From contig CATOMC010000006.1 of the NCBI GenBank assembly GCA_951801245.1, positions 1 through 64,000 of the forward strand: a stretch of DNA of 64,000 bases, in the 5' to 3' direction. This document shows positions 9,806-18,718 of the stretch, piece by piece. The notes under the pieces were generated by a model. The model made no database searches. It was given only the letters and a program-made list of their open reading frames with translations, and was not told the origin of the DNA. The stretch's first letter is position 1, and the number at the start of each line of letters is the position of its first letter. Position numbers and translations under genes: made by a program. Source of the DNA: an uncultured Lachnospiraceae bacterium. GTDB lineage: Bacteria > Bacillota_A > Clostridia > Lachnospirales > Lachnospiraceae.

Positions 9806-10969
9806 ATGTTTAAATATCATTGTTTAAATCCGATCGCAGGTGTAGGACTTGAGAAATTCAGTGAACAATATGTAAAAACAGAGGATATGGCAGAAGCGGA
9901 CGGTATCTTAGTTAGAAGTGCGGCGATGCATGAGATGGAACTGCCGGAGCGTCTGGCTGCCATTGCGCGTGCCGGTGCCGGTGTCAATAACATCCCACTG
10001 GATAAATGTGCGCAGAAGGGTATCGTAGTCTTTAATACACCGGGTGCCAATGCCAACGGCGTCAAAGAGCTTGTGATAGCAGGTATGCTGCTTGCATCCC
10101 GTGATGTGGCGGGCGGCATTGAATGGGTGAAGGCAAATGCGGCCGATGAAAATATCGCCAAAGATGCGGAGAAGGCTAAGAAGAATTTTGCAGGAACGGA
10201 GATTCAGGGCAAGAAGCTTGGTATCATTGGCCTGGGGGCGATTGGTGTCAAGGTGGCCAATGTGGCGAAACATCTGGGCATGGAAGTTTATGGGTACGAC
10301 CCTTATGTGTCAGTGGATGCGGCCTGGAACTTAAGCAGGGATGTCAGGCATGTGCTGAATGTGGAAGAAATCTATGAAGAGTGCGATATCATTACGATTC
10401 ATGTACCGTTAATGGATGCAACGAAGGGAATGATTGGTCAGGACGCTCTTGCCAAGATGAAGGACGGCGTAATCTTGTTAAACTTTGCAAGAGACCTTTT
10501 GGTGGATGAGGAGGCTGTGCTTGCAAGTATTAAGTCGGGCAAAGTAAGAAAGTATGTATCTGATTTCCCGAATCCTACAACGGCGGGACAGGAAGGATGT
10601 ATCGTGATTCCTCACTTGGGCGCTTCCACAGAAGAATCTGAGGATAACTGTGCCGTGATGGCTGTGAAACAGATGAAAGATTATCTGGAAAACGGTAATA
10701 TTGTGAATAGTGTCAATTATCCTTCCTGCGATATGGGTATCTGTACACAGGCCGGACGTGTGGCGATCTTCCATAAGAATATTGCCAACATGATCACTAA
10801 GTTTACAGCATGCTTTGGTGATAACAATATCAATATTTCCGATATGACCAATAAGTCCAGGGGTGAGGTGGCTTATACCATGCTCGACATTGAAACCCCC
10901 GCTTCCCCGGAGATTATCGAGAAACTGCAGTCTATTAGCGGCGTGTTCAGAGTCAGGGTAGTGAAGTAA
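9806..10969 (+). CDS. serA: D-3-phosphoglycerate dehydrogenase with C-terminal ACT domain
   Basis: First step of serine synthesis: NAD+-dependent oxidation of 3-phosphoglycerate. Substrate domain VRSAAMHEMELP and ARAGAGVNNIP; Rossmann motif GIIGLGAIGVKVANVAKHLG; catalytic region with IPHLGASTEESEDNC; then an ACT domain from about residue 315 (AGRVAIFHKNIANMITKF), the usual site of serine feedback inhibition. In place of the common catalytic-region motif NxARG it reads NFARDLLVDEEAV, as in other short clostridial SerA proteins of about 387 residues. The ribosome site AGAGGA precedes ATG 9806. Confidence 0.95.
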   Translation: MFKYHCLNPIAGVGLEKFSEQYVKTEDMAEADGILVRSAAMHEMELPERLAAIARAGAGVNNIPLDKCAQKGIVVFNTPGANANGVKELVIAGMLLASRDVAGGIEWVKANAADENIAKDAEKAKKNFAGTEIQGKKLGIIGLGAIGVKVANVAKHLGMEVYGYDPYVSVDAAWNLSRDVRHVLNVEEIYEECDIITIHVPLMDATKGMIGQDALAKMKDGVILLNFARDLLVDEEAVLASIKSGKVRKYVSDFPNPTTAGQEGCIVIPHLGASTEESEDNCAVMAVKQMKDYLENGNIVNSVNYPSCDMGICTQAGRVAIFHKNIANMITKFTACFGDNNINISDMTNKSRGEVAYTMLDIETPASPEIIEKLQSISGVFRVRVVK

Positions 10970-11004
10970 CATAAAAGGCCGGGTAAACTCGGTCCGATCA
11001 AGAA

Positions 11005-11043
11005 TATGGCGGTCTGTTAATCAATCGTTAACAGACCGCCATA
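11005..11043. terminator. Long perfect hairpin between converging genes
   Basis: A 16-bp perfect stem (TATGGCGGTCTGTTAA and its complement) with a 7-base loop, 35 bases after serA and 10 bases before the stop of the reverse-strand gene. T-tracts are poor on both sides, but position and strength fit a bidirectional terminator. Confidence 0.7.
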
Positions 11044-11053
11044 ATAGTTTTCG

Positions 11054-11338
11054 TTAGCTTATCCGGTTGGCGATGGAAGAGAAATTAGCGTCTTCCTCGT
11101 CATCCAGTGTGGCCTGCAGATTCTTCTCTGCTTCCACGGATGCTTCACTGGCAAGATCCATATAGAGGATAAAAATATCTTCCACAGACTTACCGGTCTC
11201 ATCGGCAATTTCCTGCATAACGGGTTTCAGGGCCTCTAATTGAAATGAAATTCTGGTCTTCTGAGGATCGATGTCTGCCAGAGCCTTCTCGGCATAGGCG
11301 TTGATCCGCTCTAATATTTTCTTGTTTTCTGCTGTCAT
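11054..11338 (-). CDS. Small conserved-looking protein of unknown function
   Basis: 94 residues, acidic, with no membrane segment and no motif I recognise. The composition suggests a mostly helical protein (ENKKILERINAYAEKALADI and similar amphipathic stretches). The start is ATG 11338: GAAAGGAAG lies 7 bases before it. GTG 11344 is a possible but weaker start. It is the only reverse-strand gene in the serine region and ends against the serA terminator. Hydrophobic positions spaced i, i+3/4 and a clean ribosome site make it a likely real gene; function unknown. Confidence 0.7.
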   Translation of the reverse strand: MTAENKKILERINAYAEKALADIDPQKTRISFQLEALKPVMQEIADETGKSVEDIFILYMDLASEASVEAEKNLQATLDDEEDANFSSIANRIS

Positions 11339-11487
11339 AATCACACTTCCTTTCTCGTATATTTTAGCACTTCGCGCTTGTACTGCATAGGGGAATTTGA
11401 TAAAATAGATATAAATGTGTGAAAAGCAACTTAAGAAGCGGTAATCTCATTTACCGCAAAAGCAATTTCATCAAAACAGGAGAAAAT

Positions 11488-12729
11488 ATGGCAGATATTA
11501 TTCCATTTCGGGCTGTCAGGCCAAGGCGTGACATGGCACCGAAGATAGCGGCGCTTCCGTATGATGTGTACAACAGCGAAGAGGCGCGTAAAGTGGTAGA
11601 AAACGATGCGTATACTTTCCTTAGAATAGACAGGCCGGAGACGCAGTTTCCAAGGGGGTATGACATGTATGCTCCAGAGGTCTATGAGAAAGCCCGGGAT
11701 ATGCTTGCGGAAATGATCAAAGACGGCTATTTTATGGAGGAAAAGAAACGTGCCTATTATGTGTATGAACTGGTGATGAACGGCCGCTCCCAGGTTGGCA
11801 TCGGTGCCTGTGCATCGGTGGATGATTATGATACGCAGATGATCAAGAGGCATGAGAACACCAGGGCCGATAAGGAAGCGGACCGCATTCGCCACGTAGA
11901 CGTGTGCAGTGCACAGACCGGACCGATTTTTCTGGCTTACCGCAGGCGGGAGGCAATTGAGCGGGAAGTACAGGCGGCGATGGCCAAAGAACCGGTGTAT
12001 GATTTTACGGCAAACGATCAGATCACACACAGATTATGGGTGATTGATGACGAGGAATGTGTGGAGCGTATCCGGCAGGAATTCTTAAAAGTGGAGGCAA
12101 TCTATATCGCGGACGGTCATCACAGATGTGCCTCGGCGGTGAGGGTTTCTAAGAAGCGGCGGGCCAAATATCCGGATTATACGGGGAAAGAGGAATTTAA
12201 TTATTTTCTGTCGGTGCTTTTTCCGGACGATCAGTTGATGATCATGGATTATAACCGTGTGGTGAATTCCTTAAACGGTTATGAGGAGGAAGAGTTTATC
12301 ACAAAGGTGCAAGAGATTTTCAGGGTGGAAGCTGTGGGTATCGGGCCGTATAAGCCACAGAAAAAGGGTGAGATCGGCATGTATCTGAAAGACAGATGGT
12401 TTCGTCTTGTCGTGGATCCAGCAAGCTATACGGGTGATCCGGTGGAGGATCTGGATGTGGCGGTCCTGCAGAGAAAGCTTCTGGAACCGGTACTTGGCAT
12501 AACGGATCCTAAAGTGGATGACAGAATCGCTTTTGTAGGAGGCATCAGGGGATTACAGGAATTGGAAAGGCGCGTTCATACGGACGCAAAGGTGGCTTTT
12601 GCCATGTATCCTACAGATATTCACGAATTGTTTGCAGTCGCGGATGCCGGCAGGCTGATGCCGCCCAAATCAACATGGTTTGAGCCAAAACTCAGGAGCG
12701 GCATGCTGATCCATCAGATTGAACAATAG
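11488..12729 (+). CDS. DUF1015 family protein (COG4198)
   Basis: 413 residues. The N-terminal IIPFRAVRPRRDMAPKIAAL, PYDVYN, FLRIDRPE and IKRHENTRADKEADR are hallmark segments of DUF1015. The most conserved point is YIADGHHRCASA. The family has no accepted function. ADGHHR resembles the DGHHR-type loop of ParB/sulfiredoxin-fold nucleotide-binding proteins, a group that includes free-serine kinases (SerK, SbnI). The gene lies just downstream of serC-serA, a neighbourhood I recall as recurring. A role in phosphoserine or serine metabolism is therefore an inference worth testing. ATG 11488 follows CAGGAG with 5 bases between; GTG 11419 would add 23 unmatched residues. Confidence 0.85.
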   Translation: MADIIPFRAVRPRRDMAPKIAALPYDVYNSEEARKVVENDAYTFLRIDRPETQFPRGYDMYAPEVYEKARDMLAEMIKDGYFMEEKKRAYYVYELVMNGRSQVGIGACASVDDYDTQMIKRHENTRADKEADRIRHVDVCSAQTGPIFLAYRRREAIEREVQAAMAKEPVYDFTANDQITHRLWVIDDEECVERIRQEFLKVEAIYIADGHHRCASAVRVSKKRRAKYPDYTGKEEFNYFLSVLFPDDQLMIMDYNRVVNSLNGYEEEEFITKVQEIFRVEAVGIGPYKPQKKGEIGMYLKDRWFRLVVDPASYTGDPVEDLDVAVLQRKLLEPVLGITDPKVDDRIAFVGGIRGLQELERRVHTDAKVAFAMYPTDIHELFAVADAGRLMPPKSTWFEPKLRSGMLIHQIEQ

Positions 12730-12816
12730 CGCCAAGGACGGATGAAATGCTGCAGCGTATATCAGGAAACGTTCGAATGAGATAAATATAAATAAGAGAA
12801 AGGTATGGTATTGCAT

Positions 12817-15456
12817 ATGAATAAGAAACTATATAAACTGATGAACTGGCCCCAGATCGAGGAGATCATTTATTCCGAGGCAGACGACCCCCACGCAGTC
12901 CTGGGTGCTCATGTGACGGGCAGTTCCGTATTGGTACAGACGTTCCAGCCGGGGGCAAAGAGTGTGCGGCTGCAGCCTCTGGAAGGGGATAAGAGTTATA
13001 AGATGGAGCAGGTTGATGAGGAGGGGTATTTTGCGCTGCTGCTGCCCGGCAAGACCATTCCTGCCTATGAATATATTGTGGAGGCGGAGAATGGCAGCCT
13101 GAGAAAGGTTAAAGATGCTTACAATTATGCGCCTCAGATCACCAGACAGGATACGGAGAAATTCAATGCCGGAATCCATTACATGATTTATGAGAAACTG
13201 GGAGCGCACCCGATGAAGCTTGACGATACGGAGGGAACCTATTTTGCGGTATGGGCGCCCAATGCTTTGCGGGTCAGTGTGGTAGGAGATTTTAACGGCT
13301 GGGACGGCAGAGTGCATCAGATGAGAAGACTCTGGGATTCCGGGATTTTTGAACTGTTTCTTCCCGATGTGAAAGAAGGGGAATGTTATAAATTCGAAAT
13401 CAAGGCAAAGGGCGGTCTTACTTTTATGAAGGCAGACCCCTATGGATTCGGGGCGCAGCTTCGTCCGGATACGGCCTCTGTGGTCAGAAATCTTGAGGGC
13501 TTTGCCTGGAAAGATGGCAAGTGGATCAAGAACCGTAGTGTAGAGCAGGCACAGGATAAACCCATGAGCGTATATGAAGTGTATCTGGGATCCTTTGATA
13601 AGCCAAAGGATGGCAGAGAGTTCTATACTTACAGAGAACTGGCGCCGAAGATCGTGGAATACGTGCAAAAGATGGGATATACCCATATCGAGCTGATGCC
13701 GGTTATGGAGCATCCGTTAGACGAGTCCTGGGGATACCAGGTGATCGGTTATTATGCTCCCACAGCCCGCTATGGTACGGCGGAGGATCTGATGTTCTTC
13801 GTGGATGAGATGCATAAGGCGGGAATTGGTGTGATATTTGACTGGGTACCGGCTCATTTCCCGAGAGATACCTATGGATTGTCCGGATTTGACGGCACCT
13901 GCCTTTATGAGCATCAAGATCCCAGACAGGGATGTCACCCCCATTGGGGAACTTTGATCTACAACTATGGGCGGCCGGAAGTGACCAATTATCTGATTGC
14001 AAATGCACTCTACTGGGTAGAACAGTTCCATGCGGACGGTATCCGTATTGATGCGGTGGCATCCATGCTCTATCTGGATTACGGCAAAAATGACGGAGAA
14101 TGGGTCGCAAACATCTATGGAGGCAATGAAAATCTGGAAGCTGTGGAATTTTTGAAGCACCTGAATTCCATTATGAAAAAGAGAAATCCGGGCGTTTTGA
14201 TGATCGCGGAGGAGTCTACGGCATGGCCTAGAGTGACGGGAAGCTTCGATGAGGATGGACTTGGCTTTGACTTAAAGTGGAACATGGGCTTCATGAATGA
14301 TTATCTGGGATATATTTCCACAGATCCCTTTTTCAGATCGGGCTGTCATAATGAACTTACTTTCAGCATGATCTATGCCTACAGTGAGAAGTTCATGCTG
14401 GTGCTGTCTCATGATGAGGTGGTACATGGGAAGAAGACTCTGCTTGGCAAGATGCCGGGAGAGCGGGAGAAGCAGTTTGCGAATCTGCGCCTGACGTATG
14501 CTTATCATATGACCCATCCGGGCAAGAAGCTGTTGTTTATGGGGCAGGATATCGGTGAGTATGATGAGTTTAACGAGAAGCGTGCCGTGGAGTGGGAACT
14601 TCTGGAAAACGAAGAACATGGAAAGTTAAACCGGTTGGTGGCAGATTTAAACAAGCTTTACAGATCGATGCCTGCACTTTATGAGAAGGACACTTCCTGG
14701 GATGGGTTTGAGTGGATCAACTGCATAACGCCGAACGCATGCATGCTGTCCTATATGCGCAAGGCCGGCAAGCCGGAGGATATGCTGGTGGTCGTGGCCA
14801 ATTTTGCAGATGTGAGACAGGAATTCCGGGTAGGGGTTCCTTATGAAGGAAAATACAGAGAGATATTTAACACAGACGACAGAACTTATGGCGGAAGCGG
14901 CTGTGTCAATAAGAAGGAATGTGAAGCCTTGGAGATGGAATGGGACGGTAAGCCGTTTGCCATAGATATGGTGAGCGCGCCCTTAAGCATCAGTATTTTC
15001 TCTTATACACCGTATACGGAGGAAGAAAAAGCAGAAATAGAAAAGAAGCGTGCCGAGGAACGCCGTAAAGCCAAAGAGGCTGAGGAGAGACGTCTGGCAA
15101 AAGAAGAGGCCGAGCAGACGGCGAAGGCTGCAGCAGAAGCCAAAGAATTGGCCAGACAGGCGACGGCAGAAGCCAAAGAACTTGCAAAGCGTGCTGCAGC
15201 GGAGGCGAAAGAGCGGGCAAAGACGGCAGACGCATTGATGAAAAAAGCTGAAGAAGCGGCGCTGAAACTTCAGAAGCTTACCGAGAGGCAGGAGGCTTCC
15301 CAGGAAGTGGAGAATACGGACAAAAAGGCCGGCTCAGAAGAAGCAGACCAAAAGACCGGTCTGGAACAGACAGACAAACCAAAGACCGGGCGGCAGACGG
15401 CAAAGAAAGCAACTGCAGCTAAGAAAACGGCAACCCGCAAAACCAGTAAGAAATAA
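12817..15456 (+). CDS. glgB: 1,4-alpha-glucan branching enzyme with Lys/Ala/Glu-rich C-terminal tail
   Basis: Cuts alpha-1,4 glucan chains and rejoins them as alpha-1,6 branches in glycogen. In order: an N-terminal CBM48-like domain (DDPHAVLGAH), a second CBM48 (YFAVWAPNALRVSVVGDFNGW), the GH13 barrel with nucleophile Asp in DGIRIDAVASMLYLDYG, acid/base Glu in MIAEESTAWP and stabiliser Asp in LSHDEVVHGKK, then a C-terminal beta domain. Normal GlgB ends near residue 733; here about 145 more residues follow, first a charged Ala/Glu/Lys/Arg coiled coil, then a basic Lys/Thr/Ala tail. Start is uncertain among ATG 12805, TTG 12811 and ATG 12817: the ribosome site (GAGAAAGG) ends at 12803, and homologues begin at the KKLYKLMNW stretch, so 12817 is given. 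Confidence 0.93.
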   Translation: MNKKLYKLMNWPQIEEIIYSEADDPHAVLGAHVTGSSVLVQTFQPGAKSVRLQPLEGDKSYKMEQVDEEGYFALLLPGKTIPAYEYIVEAENGSLRKVKDAYNYAPQITRQDTEKFNAGIHYMIYEKLGAHPMKLDDTEGTYFAVWAPNALRVSVVGDFNGWDGRVHQMRRLWDSGIFELFLPDVKEGECYKFEIKAKGGLTFMKADPYGFGAQLRPDTASVVRNLEGFAWKDGKWIKNRSVEQAQDKPMSVYEVYLGSFDKPKDGREFYTYRELAPKIVEYVQKMGYTHIELMPVMEHPLDESWGYQVIGYYAPTARYGTAEDLMFFVDEMHKAGIGVIFDWVPAHFPRDTYGLSGFDGTCLYEHQDPRQGCHPHWGTLIYNYGRPEVTNYLIANALYWVEQFHADGIRIDAVASMLYLDYGKNDGEWVANIYGGNENLEAVEFLKHLNSIMKKRNPGVLMIAEESTAWPRVTGSFDEDGLGFDLKWNMGFMNDYLGYISTDPFFRSGCHNELTFSMIYAYSEKFMLVLSHDEVVHGKKTLLGKMPGEREKQFANLRLTYAYHMTHPGKKLLFMGQDIGEYDEFNEKRAVEWELLENEEHGKLNRLVADLNKLYRSMPALYEKDTSWDGFEWINCITPNACMLSYMRKAGKPEDMLVVVANFADVRQEFRVGVPYEGKYREIFNTDDRTYGGSGCVNKKECEALEMEWDGKPFAIDMVSAPLSISIFSYTPYTEEEKAEIEKKRAEERRKAKEAEERRLAKEEAEQTAKAAAEAKELARQATAEAKELAKRAAAEAKERAKTADALMKKAEEAALKLQKLTERQEASQEVENTDKKAGSEEADQKTGLEQTDKPKTGRQTAKKATAAKKTATRKTSKK

Positions 15457-15503
15457 GAGATTAGGTTGAAAGATTTGACGAAGTGTAACCATGGAGGATC
15501 AGG

Positions 15504-16403
15504 ATGGAAGAGCAACTGATGAAAGAACAACTCATAGGCGTAGAAATACTTGCGGAAAATGAACTGCAGGTAGGGGTGATCGAGACTTATCTGCAAGAAC
15601 TTCCGGACAAAGTACTGCGGTTTGGCGTCCGCGTATTGCTTGCGCTGGTGGTATTTCTGGTGGGGATGCAGGTCATTAAGCTGATCCGCAAAATCCTGCG
15701 GCGTTCCCTGCGGAGAGGTAATGCGGATGAGGGTGTTATCCATTTTCTGGATTCCCTTTTGAAGGTCACACTCTATATTCTGCTGGTGTTTTTGATTGCT
15801 TCCGGGTTTGGACTGGATGCCACCAGTGTAGTAGCGTTGGTCGGTTCTGCCGGTGTGGCCATCGGTCTTGCCGTACAGGGAAGCCTTTCAAACTTTGCGG
15901 GAGGGGTACTGCTTTTGCTGCTAAAGCCCTTTAAGACGGACGATTATATCAAGGACAGTAACGGAAATGAAGGAACGGTGCAGGAGGTGCAGCTTTTTTA
16001 TACCAGGCTGATCACACCGGACCATCATGTGGTCATCGTACCGAACGGTACACTGGCCAACGCCAATATTTTAAATATGAGTACCCTGGAAGACCGCAGA
16101 ATAGATATTGTCGTGGGAATTGCTTATAACGCGGATATCCGGGCTGCCAGGGAAGTGCTTTTGGATGTCCTTAAGAAAGATACGGAGGTCCTGCAGGAGA
16201 AAGAGCAGTTGGTGTTTGTGGATGAACTGGCAGACAGCGGAGTGATCTTGCATGTGCGCTGCTGGAGCCGGAATGACACATACTGGAATACGAAGTGGCG
16301 TTTGACGGAGCATGTGAAATATGCCCTGGATGAGGCAGGAATTTCGATTCCGTTTCCACAAATGGATGTGCATATACAGACGGGAGAGCGCACGGCAGAC
16401 TGA
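15504..16403 (+). CDS. mscS: MscS-type small-conductance mechanosensitive channel
   Basis: Opens under membrane tension to release solutes on osmotic downshock. 299 residues with three membrane helices: RVLLALVVFLVGMQVI, a second at about 85-110, and the pore helix TM3 with the Gly/Ala-rich SAGVAIGLAVQGSLSNFAGG pattern. The beta domain follows, with KPFKTDDYIK and VVIVPNGTLANANILNMS, and a C-terminal alpha/beta domain. GGAGGATCAGG lies directly before ATG 15504. The stop overlaps the start of the CotH gene (TGATG), so the two are translationally coupled. Confidence 0.93.
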   Translation: MEEQLMKEQLIGVEILAENELQVGVIETYLQELPDKVLRFGVRVLLALVVFLVGMQVIKLIRKILRRSLRRGNADEGVIHFLDSLLKVTLYILLVFLIASGFGLDATSVVALVGSAGVAIGLAVQGSLSNFAGGVLLLLLKPFKTDDYIKDSNGNEGTVQEVQLFYTRLITPDHHVVIVPNGTLANANILNMSTLEDRRIDIVVGIAYNADIRAAREVLLDVLKKDTEVLQEKEQLVFVDELADSGVILHVRCWSRNDTYWNTKWRLTEHVKYALDEAGISIPFPQMDVHIQTGERTAD

Positions 16404-17923
16404 TGTGCGGATACAAGGCAATGACAGGCAAAAGAAAGAAATTGTTGGGCGTTCTCCTTCTTTTTACAGTGACAGTCATTTTATTTGTCATGTGTATACG
16501 TGAACATACTGTCATATATTATGTAGGGACTGAGGAAGAGCCTTATACAAGAGAATATCTGCTCCCCTTTTTTGTAAAGAGCATCACGGTGAAGCCTCCA
16601 CAGACAGAGGCGGAGAATCTGTTATTCCAGGGATGGTACTATGAGGAAGAGCTGATCAATCCTGTGGAGGGCAGACTGCAGTTGAGCACGGAAGGGGACC
16701 AGGGGATAACGGAAATATATGCCAGTTGGTTTCAGGATGATCCCGATACGGACTATACCCTGCCGGAGCTGTTCATCACATCCGGTGAGGGGTATGCAGA
16801 CGTAGAAAGAGGAGAGTATCTTACTTGCAGCTATCGCATGACGAATACGAATTTTCGCTATTGCTTTGACGGTCTGCCAGGAGAAGTGCGGGGTCGGGGT
16901 AACAGCACCTGGACAGAATTCGAGAAGAAGCCCTATAAAATAAAGTTTTCCGAAAGACAGGACATATTCGGCATGGGAGATGACAAGGAGTGGGCGCTTT
17001 TGAGCAACACCATGGATCACGCCATGCTCAGAAATGAGATCGCTTTTGGAATCGCAGATATTATGGGACTGTCCTATACCTCTGACTGTCAATTGTGTCA
17101 TCTGTACTGGAATGAGGAATATCTTGGGGTATATCTTCTATGTGAAACAGTTGAGACGGGCATCAACCGGGTCAATATAGAGACGGACTATGATCCGGAA
17201 GAAATCATGGTCAGCTTTTTCGTGGAGATGGGCGGAGGGGTAAACGGTTTTCCGTTATCGCCGGTAGAAGGAAGCGACCGCAACTGGGAAGAAAACTTTT
17301 CGGTGGCTATTTTGTATCCGGAAGAAGAGGTTATTACAAAGCATCAGGAGGAATACATGGATGCCTATATGCAGCTTGTGAACAATGCCATTTTTGCAAA
17401 AAACTGGCAGAGCATCACAGATTTGGTGGATGTGGATTCCTTTGCGGGCTGGTATCTTACGAATGAGATCATGCTCAACGGAGACATGGGGTGGAGCATG
17501 TTCGGATATATGCCAAAGGGCGGAAAACTCTATTTGGGGCCTGTATGGGATTTTGACCAGTCCTGCGGCAGTTCAGAGACGGGAGGAGAGGCCGTGGATA
17601 CCTGGCAGCCGGATACAAGCAGTCAGAATCTCTGGTTCGATACCCTGATGGAGATGGAGGAGTTTCGGGCCGTCATTGCCTCCAAATGGAAGGAAAACAA
17701 AGAAGCGCTGGAATTGTTTCTGACGGCAGAGGAAGAAAAGGCAAAACATCTGTCTGGGGATATGGATGCGAACTTTGACAGATGGCATGTGTTGGGCGTG
17801 GAGGAGCAGTGGCGGATGCGTGAGGAGATTGCAGAATTTACCACCTATGAAGAACATGTCTCCTATCTGTTTGCGTGGTTAAGGAGACGAATTCACTGGT
17901 TGGACTCGGAGATCAGTACATAG
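16403..17923 (+). CDS. CotH-family (protein kinase-like) membrane-anchored protein
   Basis: 506 residues with one N-terminal membrane helix (residues 12-31, LLGVLLLFTVTVILFVMC region), so the bulk is outside. Residues about 50-110 resemble the small InlB B-repeat/flavodoxin-like beta module (FQGWYYEEEL, ITEIYASWF). CotH domain from about 115: VRGRGNSTW, KKPYKIKF, WALLSNTMDHAMLRNE, HLYWNEEYLGVYLLCETVE and the metal-binding LGPVWDFDQSCG. CotH of Bacillus phosphorylates spore-coat proteins; many clostridial members are not tied to spores, so the substrate is unknown. It overlaps the mscS stop by one base and converges with the reverse-strand gene at 17893-18381, sharing 31 bases. Confidence 0.85.
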   Translation: MCGYKAMTGKRKKLLGVLLLFTVTVILFVMCIREHTVIYYVGTEEEPYTREYLLPFFVKSITVKPPQTEAENLLFQGWYYEEELINPVEGRLQLSTEGDQGITEIYASWFQDDPDTDYTLPELFITSGEGYADVERGEYLTCSYRMTNTNFRYCFDGLPGEVRGRGNSTWTEFEKKPYKIKFSERQDIFGMGDDKEWALLSNTMDHAMLRNEIAFGIADIMGLSYTSDCQLCHLYWNEEYLGVYLLCETVETGINRVNIETDYDPEEIMVSFFVEMGGGVNGFPLSPVEGSDRNWEENFSVAILYPEEEVITKHQEEYMDAYMQLVNNAIFAKNWQSITDLVDVDSFAGWYLTNEIMLNGDMGWSMFGYMPKGGKLYLGPVWDFDQSCGSSETGGEAVDTWQPDTSSQNLWFDTLMEMEEFRAVIASKWKENKEALELFLTAEEEKAKHLSGDMDANFDRWHVLGVEEQWRMREEIAEFTTYEEHVSYLFAWLRRRIHWLDSEIST

Positions 17924-18381
17924 CAGCCCATGAACTGCCCGTCCAGATAAAACAGGATATGGGCATAAGGATTGGGGAGGCTGGAAAGGTGCTCGCAGTC
18001 ATCTGCCACGTGGAGTTCCCAGGAAGATTTGGCTTCCAGGTTCGCAAGGGACAGCGGGTTTTTCCCGCCTTCTTCATCCGTCAGTTTCAGACGGTAGCAT
18101 CGCTCTTCTTTTGGCAGAAGAGATTCGTTGAGTATTTTGAGTTCTGCCGTACTGTCTTTTTCACAGGCCTGTCCAAGGGCATTGTCATAAGGAATGGCGC
18201 AGACCATGCTGCCGTAGGCTTTGTTGTTTTCAAAGGCATCGGTGTGAAAAAGGACAGAAGAAAGATCTTGTGTATCGTTAGAGACAGCCAGTGCCTGCTG
18301 TTCTTTGCAGAACAAAAGAAAAGCGGCGGCAGAGACCAAAGCAAGCAATAGTATAAAAATAGGAAATAATTTTTGACGCAT
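17893..18381 (-). CDS. Short secreted or membrane-anchored protein with CotH-like C-terminus
   Basis: 162 residues. An N-terminal hydrophobic segment (FPIFILLLALVSAAAFLLFC) acts as anchor or signal; a lipobox is not clear. The last part, AHILFYLDGQFMGCYVLISE, lines up with the strand-turn-strand of the CotH domain in the converging gene (HLYWNEEYLGVYLLCE), and CYRLKLT with its KPYKIKF strand. It may be a CotH paralogue cut short before the catalytic DFD motif, so probably inactive as a kinase. ATG 18381 has AGAAGGAA upstream and a good promoter, so the gene looks expressed. The open frame on the opposite strand here lacks these signals. Confidence 0.65.
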   Translation of the reverse strand: MRQKLFPIFILLLALVSAAAFLLFCKEQQALAVSNDTQDLSSVLFHTDAFENNKAYGSMVCAIPYDNALGQACEKDSTAELKILNESLLPKEERCYRLKLTDEEGGKNPLSLANLEAKSSWELHVADDCEHLSSLPNPYAHILFYLDGQFMGCYVLISESNQ

Positions 18382-18413
18382 CGGCGGTTCCTTCTGTATA
18401 TTTGATGTCGATT

Positions 18414-18442
18414 ATTCTATCATAGAAGGGCAGAATATGCAA
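18414..18442 (-). promoter_or_regulatory. Sigma-A promoter of the short CotH-like gene
   Basis: Read on the reverse strand: TTGCAT (18442-18437), 17-bp spacer, TAGAAT (18419-18414), about 32 bases before the start codon. Confidence 0.6.
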
Positions 18443-18480
18443 TTGGTATTATTTCGGCCGATAATTTTGTGAAAAATATC

Positions 18481-18509
18481 TTGCAAATTTTGGCGTTCCA
18501 TCATATAAT
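18481..18509 (+). promoter_or_regulatory. Sigma-A promoter of tRNA-Thr
   Basis: TTGCAA (18481-18486), 17-bp spacer, TATAAT (18504-18509), ending 19 bases before the first base of the tRNA. Confidence 0.8.
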
Positions 18510-18528
18510 ATTCATTGTTGTGAGACAT

Positions 18529-18601
18529 GCTGGAATAGCGCAGTTGGCAGCGCAACTGATTCGTAATCAGTAGGTCGAGGGTTCAAGTCCCTTTTCCAGC
18601 T
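18529..18601 (+). tRNA. tRNA-Thr (anticodon CGT)
   Basis: Folds as a full cloverleaf: acceptor GCTGGAA/TTCCAGC, D arm GCGC/GCGC, anticodon stem ACTGA/TCAGT around loop TTCGTAA (anticodon CGT, reading ACG), short variable loop AGGTC, T arm GAGGG-TTCAAGT-CCCTT with the usual TTC. Discriminator base T; CCA is not encoded. It stands alone with its own promoter and terminator. tRNA genes are common integration sites, but nothing integrated is visible here. Confidence 0.97.
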
Positions 18602-18612
18602 TTATGAAAATG

Positions 18613-18643
18613 GCACTGACGGAAGAAACGTTGGTGCTTTTTT
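18613..18643 (+). terminator. Terminator of tRNA-Thr
   Basis: GCACTGACG pairs with CGTTGGTGC (9 bp including two G-T pairs) around GAAGAAA, followed by six Ts. Confidence 0.85.
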
Positions 18644-18718
18644 ATATCATAGGTTTTTCTTTTGATTATCCGACTAAGTCAGTCAATAATGTCGTCTCTT
18701 GTTGCGTAAAATAATATG

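Noticed and set aside
17875..18351. 158-codon forward frame opposite the short CotH-like gene
   Set aside because: No ribosome site or promoter; the reverse frame has both plus a signal sequence.
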